A stretch of 28,845 nt of DNA from Treponema sp. UBA937 (GTDB taxonomy: Bacteria; Spirochaetota; Spirochaetia; Treponematales; Breznakiellaceae). The notes beneath the pieces are model-generated. The model did not search any database, had not been told where the DNA came from, and saw only the letters and a program-made list of their open reading frames with translations. Shown here one piece after another: positions 25,347 through 28,845 of the stretch (positions within the stretch are counted from its first letter, which is position 1; the number at the start of each line of letters is the position of its first letter). The position numbers and the translations under genes are program-made. The stretch spans positions 1 to 28,845 of the forward strand of contig DBDH01000022.1 in the NCBI GenBank assembly GCA_002293455.1. The letters run 5' to 3'.

Positions 25347-26921
25347 ATGTGTAGGGGAGTCTGCCCAAAAGTATTTTTTATCTCATGTATAATCATTTTG
25401 TTTGTTTCATGCGGCGAAATGAACACGATATTCCCATCAGGAACCTCTAACTACCAAGTGGGCGCTTATGTCATAAGTCCTGTCAAAACAAGCGAAACAC
25501 CATTAAGCATGTCGAGTTATCGGGGAAGCGGTTCCTCAGACAGCAAATTGATAAAAGATTATTCGATTGTTAAAGCCGGTGATGTTATCAGGCCCGCTTT
25601 CTTGCATCATGTTGCGGGTGATCCGGATCTTACAGGCTTGCAAGTCTACATGGAAGATGCTGAGGGAAACAGGGTTAATGAACCGGTACATTATTCTTTA
25701 CCCGGGAAAAACGCGGAAGGGATCAGCGGGGTTCTGGTTCCGGTACATGATTTAAACGAGGGTCTCACCGATTTTTCAATACCTGAGGGTTTGAATGCGG
25801 GTCAATATACGCTGTTTTTCAATGTGCTTGGCGGAAGCAATATTCTGTATCAGTCAAGGCAGGCACTGTATTATATATCGGACTCCGATTTTTCTGTTGG
25901 TGGTTTGAGAACGTATATGCCCGGCGTGTCCGACGGGCCGCAGCTTATTCCGCCCGGTACCACTATTCTTTTGGAAGCGCCCATAATATCCGGTAAAGAA
26001 CTTGATCCTTATGTTGTTTGGTATAATGGTGACAGGAAGATCGGCGAAGGCAAGTTATCGGAACATTACCATCATCTTTTATGGACTGTTCCCGAAATAA
26101 ACGGGATGCAAACAATGAAGGTGGAAGTGTTTCCTTTTCTCGCAGGCAATATGCCTGCCGCAAATACCAGGGGGATTGTGAAAGAAATGTCCCTCCCTGT
26201 ATCCGATAAGGCTTCTTTTCCGCGTAGTTTCGGCGATGCCGGCGGGGACGCGCTTTACTGGTATCAGTTTGCGGGTAATGTAAATCCGGCCGAAAAAGCT
26301 CTTAAAAATAACGCGGTGTTGGTGAAAACCCAGGAGAGTCCTCCCCGGTGGGCGCCTTTATCGAGCGTGTACGGCCTTGTGATCGGTGAAGACGATATTT
26401 ACCGCATCCCCGATTTTTCCGCAGCATTGAATACTGAAAGTAATACGGAATATGATTTCTACGCGCTGCATATAAGGTTTGCTCCAAAAAATGAGGGAAC
26501 GCTTTTTCAAGGTCAATTTAAAACCGCCGGTTCCGATCTTTTAAGTTTGAATCTTGCGGTTTTGCTGGAAAAGGACGGGATTGTTTTTCATATTCAAAAT
26601 GGCCAGAATATGTATACTGAAATAATCCCCGTGGATTTATTTGCGGCTGAGGATTTTTTGACCGCGTCTCTCAATTTTTATAGTTTTAAGAACAAATTTT
26701 CAGCCTTTTTGGAACTTCAAAATCCTCCGTCAAGCACACAAGAAGTTTCCATCTCTTACGGAGGAACACTAAGCGGGGGGGGGACCTTCAGTTTTGGAGC
26801 GAAACGAAGCTCCGCAGAGGAACCCGTAACCGATGAAAATGTGCCGGACACGAAAAGCCCGGATATCGCAATTATTGATGAATTTTTCCTGGAACATATC
26901 AGAAAAACCGCGGACATATAA
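25347..26921 (+). CDS. Putative lipoprotein with a jelly-roll-like C-terminal half
   Basis: A 524-residue exported protein. The hydrophobic leader ends in ILFVSC, giving a relaxed, spirochaete-type lipobox with Cys22. The middle part consists of beta-rich segments without a recognised name. The C-terminal third (TEYDFYALHIRFAPKNEG...LLSLNLAVLLEKDGIVFHIQNG...FLTASLNFYSFKNKFSAFLEL) looks like a concanavalin-type jelly-roll and resembles in style the LamG-like protein at 19992. ATG 25347 has no ribosome site before it; AGGGGAG lies inside the frame, about 13 bases before an ATT, so the true start is uncertain. A run of nine G is near the 3' end. Function unknown; probably at the cell envelope. 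Confidence 0.75.
   Translation: MCRGVCPKVFFISCIIILFVSCGEMNTIFPSGTSNYQVGAYVISPVKTSETPLSMSSYRGSGSSDSKLIKDYSIVKAGDVIRPAFLHHVAGDPDLTGLQVYMEDAEGNRVNEPVHYSLPGKNAEGISGVLVPVHDLNEGLTDFSIPEGLNAGQYTLFFNVLGGSNILYQSRQALYYISDSDFSVGGLRTYMPGVSDGPQLIPPGTTILLEAPIISGKELDPYVVWYNGDRKIGEGKLSEHYHHLLWTVPEINGMQTMKVEVFPFLAGNMPAANTRGIVKEMSLPVSDKASFPRSFGDAGGDALYWYQFAGNVNPAEKALKNNAVLVKTQESPPRWAPLSSVYGLVIGEDDIYRIPDFSAALNTESNTEYDFYALHIRFAPKNEGTLFQGQFKTAGSDLLSLNLAVLLEKDGIVFHIQNGQNMYTEIIPVDLFAAEDFLTASLNFYSFKNKFSAFLELQNPPSSTQEVSISYGGTLSGGGTFSFGAKRSSAEEPVTDENVPDTKSPDIAIIDEFFLEHIRKTADI
26775..26783 (+). repeat. G9 homopolymer in the lipoprotein gene
   Basis: Nine consecutive G encode Gly477-479. Loss of one G leads to TAA, and gain of one G to TGA, within about 20 codons. 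Either slip would remove or replace the last 45 or so residues. Confidence 0.9.
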
Positions 26922-26935
26922 GGGATAAACATTTT

Positions 26936-26963
26936 CGTGCCAGGCATAATCGGTGCGTTTTTT
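26936..26963 (+). terminator. Possible rho-independent terminator
   Basis: CGTGCC (26936-26941) and GGTGCG (26952-26957) form a 6-bp stem with two G-U pairs, followed by six T. It starts 15 bases after the lipoprotein stop. A wider inverted repeat (GGGATAAACAT with ATGTTT...TATCCC) encloses it. Confidence 0.5.
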
Positions 26964-27075
26964 GCTGATGTTTGTATATCCCGCAACAAATGAATTTCCA
27001 CGCATAAAATATTGTTTTTTTCTTTATGTGCGATAATATGTATAATAGATTTGTTGTCCGCGAAGGAGATTCCGT

Positions 27076-27750
27076 ATGAAACGTATGTTCATTTTCTTAC
27101 TTGCCGCCGCCGTCATATTGTTGGTTTCTTGTTCCAGCGATCCCGCGGCAGCCCTTTTGGGGCCGGCTCCCGAATATCGGGAGGAGACCGACACATACGT
27201 AGTAGTTGATCATAAAACGAAGGCTATAGGCGAAGATGTGCCCGAATGGGTAAGCCGTTATATTGCCGACGGCGTCGCGGGAGTTGAGGCCATGCCCCTG
27301 TATACGGACAGCTATGTGTTTATTGCAGAGGATATTGGTACCAATTTGAACGCCCTCCGTCAGTGGGCTTCCGGATTTACGGTGGCTCAGGATTTAGCCC
27401 GAATGGTTTCAACCAGAGTTCAGCTCCGTTTTGAAAACGCCGCGTCCGGCAGTCCTGACGACGCTTACGGCCGCTATTTTGAAAATGTTGTGAGAACGGT
27501 TACCAATACCAGTTTTTCCGGCGCCAGAAAGGAAACGGATTTCTGGATTTTAAAACGGTATTTCAAAGCCGACGGAAAAACCATAGACCGGGAAGCGTAT
27601 GAATATTATCTTCTTGTATCAATTGATAAAGAACTGCTCCAGCGGCAGATTAATATTATCCTGAATCGTGTAACTGCCGACACTGTTTCTGCCAGAAACG
27701 AAGCGGCGGCTGTAGAACGGGTAACGGAATCCTTTTACGAAGGTTTCTAA
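27076..27750 (+). CDS. Putative lipoprotein of unknown function
   Basis: A 224-residue exported protein with a classic lipobox, LLVSC, and Cys19. The mature part begins with an Ala/Pro-rich tether and contains VPEWVSRYIADGVAGVEAMPLY, which is rich in aromatic residues. It then has mixed helical sequence, including SGFTVAQDLARMVSTRVQLRF, and a long segment, EYYLLVSIDKELLQRQINIILNRV. I do not recognise a named family; the layout (lipoprotein of 200-250 residues with an ending amphipathic helix) is common in treponemes. The start is firm: GAAGGAG lies 7 bases before the ATG. A TATAAT at 27041-27046 is a probable -10 box of its own promoter, without a good -35 box. It converges with the response-regulator gene; the 89-base gap contains only weak hairpins. 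Confidence 0.85.
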   Translation: MKRMFIFLLAAAVILLVSCSSDPAAALLGPAPEYREETDTYVVVDHKTKAIGEDVPEWVSRYIADGVAGVEAMPLYTDSYVFIAEDIGTNLNALRQWASGFTVAQDLARMVSTRVQLRFENAASGSPDDAYGRYFENVVRTVTNTSFSGARKETDFWILKRYFKADGKTIDREAYEYYLLVSIDKELLQRQINIILNRVTADTVSARNEAAAVERVTESFYEGF

Positions 27751-27839
27751 AGCGGCGCCGATTAATTTCGGTCGGCCTGAAATTTTGAGTGCTGTATTGC
27801 CGAAAATTTTTTCCACTCTGTTGAAAAACAGCGCGTCAT

Positions 27840-28655
27840 TTACCACTGTAACGTTTTACTGTCCAGGTAGTTAAGCGTAAATTCAGCCCAACTGTAATTT
27901 GACATATACTCTCCCATATAAGCATTAACCGCTTTTGTTTCTCCCTGCAAAAAACGGTAATAGTCGCAGTCTGCTTTTGAAGGATCCACCGCAATGTTAT
28001 TATAACTTTTTATAATAAGCTTTTGTGCGCCTTCCGTTTTTAGAACCTTCATCATGTCGGAAATAATAACCTGTATTTGTTTTTGCAGAAGGGAGGAGTC
28101 TTCTTTGCTTTCAAATAAAACAGCCGCGATTTCCTTTATGGTACAGCTTGTTCCCCGTTTGTGAATAAGATACGCCAACAGTTCCTTTGATTTTCTGCGG
28201 GGAAAATGGAGCGGTCTGCCGCCTTTAAAAACATCAAAATTGCCAAAACATTGAACGGTAAGCAGGTTTGCTGCCGGTTCCTCCGAAACCGCGGTCTCCG
28301 GGGGAAACCTGAGCGTATCAATTGTTTTAAGAATCATGTCCTTGTTCACAGGCTTTAAAAGGTAATCACTTGCCTGAAGAGAGTATGCGCTCAGGGCATA
28401 TTCTGAGTGTATGGTGGCAAAAATGATGTTGGTTTTGGCGTGTATGTCTTTAAGGCGCTTAGCAAGTTCCAGCCCGTTCATACCGCCCATTTCGATGTCA
28501 AGGAACGCAATGTCTATGCGGTTTGCCGCCGCATAGATAAGAGCGTCATCGGGATTGTCAAAGCACCGGATATGATAATCTGGAAACACGTTCCTTATAA
28601 TGCTTTCAGTGTGTCTTAGTATATGTATTTCATCATCCACAATGATACTGTTCAT
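27840..28655 (-). CDS. Response regulator with a SARP/BTAD-type output
   Basis: A 271-residue cytoplasmic two-component regulator. The receiver domain (about 1-118) has the acidic pair Asp7-Asp8, phospho-acceptor Asp53 in FLDIEMGGMNG, Thr81 and Lys101 in LLKPV. A short linker leads to an OmpR-like winged helix (about 130-200: CFGNFDVFKGGRPLHFPRRKSKELLAYLIHKRG) and then a reduced BTAD-like helical end. This order matches the SARP-type regulators, such as those paired with 7TM-type or HisKA-less kinases in treponemes. The ATG overlaps the stop of the kinase gene (ATGA), so both are made together. The target genes are unknown. Confidence 0.92.
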   Translation of the reverse strand: MNSIIVDDEIHILRHTESIIRNVFPDYHIRCFDNPDDALIYAAANRIDIAFLDIEMGGMNGLELAKRLKDIHAKTNIIFATIHSEYALSAYSLQASDYLLKPVNKDMILKTIDTLRFPPETAVSEEPAANLLTVQCFGNFDVFKGGRPLHFPRRKSKELLAYLIHKRGTSCTIKEIAAVLFESKEDSSLLQKQIQVIISDMMKVLKTEGAQKLIIKSYNNIAVDPSKADCDYYRFLQGETKAVNAYMGEYMSNYSWAEFTLNYLDSKTLQW

Positions 28656-28845
28656 GTTGTTCCCCCTTTGGGAATGGTGATTACCGCCGTAGTACCGAAC
28701 CCCGGCTTGCTGTGAATTACGAGCGTTCCGCCGTACATGGAAACAAGCCGGCTGCGGACATTTTTAATTCCCACATGAACGCGCCCGTCCTGTTGGAATT
28801 GATGTATGTCAAAACCAACGCCGTCATCGGTAACGGTGATGGTAT
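28652..28845 (-). CDS. Histidine kinase, C-terminal fragment
   Basis: Only the last 64 codons are inside the window. The reading frame contains the ATPase G1-like box TDDGVGFD, then GIKNVRSRLVSMYGGTLVIHSKPGFGTTAVITIP, the end of a HATPase_c domain of the type used by LytS/YesM-class and related kinases. The stop TGA overlaps the ATG of the response regulator. It is the obvious phospho-donor of that regulator. The sensor part and the ligand lie outside the window. Confidence 0.9.
   Translation of the reverse strand, partial: TITVTDDGVGFDIHQFQQDGRVHVGIKNVRSRLVSMYGGTLVIHSKPGFGTTAVITIPKGGTT

Noticed and set aside
27751..27839. Bidirectional terminator between the two convergent genes
   Set aside because: Stems are only 5 bp (GCCGA/TCGGC and CTGTT/AACAG), and neither is followed by a proper T-run on the needed strand.

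Overview
The window looks like chromosomal DNA from a spirochaete, most likely a Treponema-type gut organism. This is inferred from the gene set, with no single diagnostic marker. The clues are several lipoproteins with relaxed lipoboxes, a threonyl-tRNA synthetase without the N-terminal TGS domain, an amino-acid binding protein ending its signal peptide in an Ala-Gly-Gly pattern, a receiver-SARP-type response regulator, a GH13_18 sugar phosphorylase and large TPR/HDOD genes. I see no rRNA, tRNA, phage, insertion sequence or CRISPR array.

Layout. 1-1265 (-) is a truncated YesM-like sensor kinase. 1439-5013 (+) is a zinc-finger protein gene translationally overlapped with purH and followed by purD (late purine synthesis). 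5050-8129 (-) is a two-gene unit: a sugar-type ABC binding lipoprotein followed by a membrane-anchored LuxR-type regulator, with no permease nearby. Its promoter carries inverted-repeat half-sites. 8452-10362 (+) is a large parallel beta-helix lipoprotein with an Asn tract and an internal duplication. A terminator, a REP-like palindrome pair and a second terminator separate it from thrS (10690-12465, -). thrS is preceded by a clear T-box leader with a threonine specifier codon. A 61-residue membrane protein and an array of ACACAGAGGA repeats follow.

13371-15684 (+) is a complete polar amino-acid ABC transporter (binding protein, permease, ATPase), with a strong hairpin between the first two genes. 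15915-17633 (+) is a GH13_18 phosphorylase under a promoter with a LacI-type palindrome in its spacer. It overlaps tail-to-tail with a small membrane protein. uvrC is at 17964-19910 (-). 19992-25228 (+) is an apparent operon: a secreted LamG/FN3-like protein, an 882-residue TPR protein with a long acidic/proline-rich section, and an HDOD protein joined by an ATGA overlap. Two lipoproteins follow (25347-26921, with a G9 tract near its 3' end, and 27076-27750). The right edge holds a response regulator and the tail of its histidine kinase (-).

Overall this is mostly housekeeping and accessory chromosome. The most unusual items are the threonine T-box in a probable spirochaete, the binding-protein/membrane-LuxR pair with its own operator-like sites, the slippable G tract in an envelope lipoprotein gene, and the two repeat systems in intergenic DNA.
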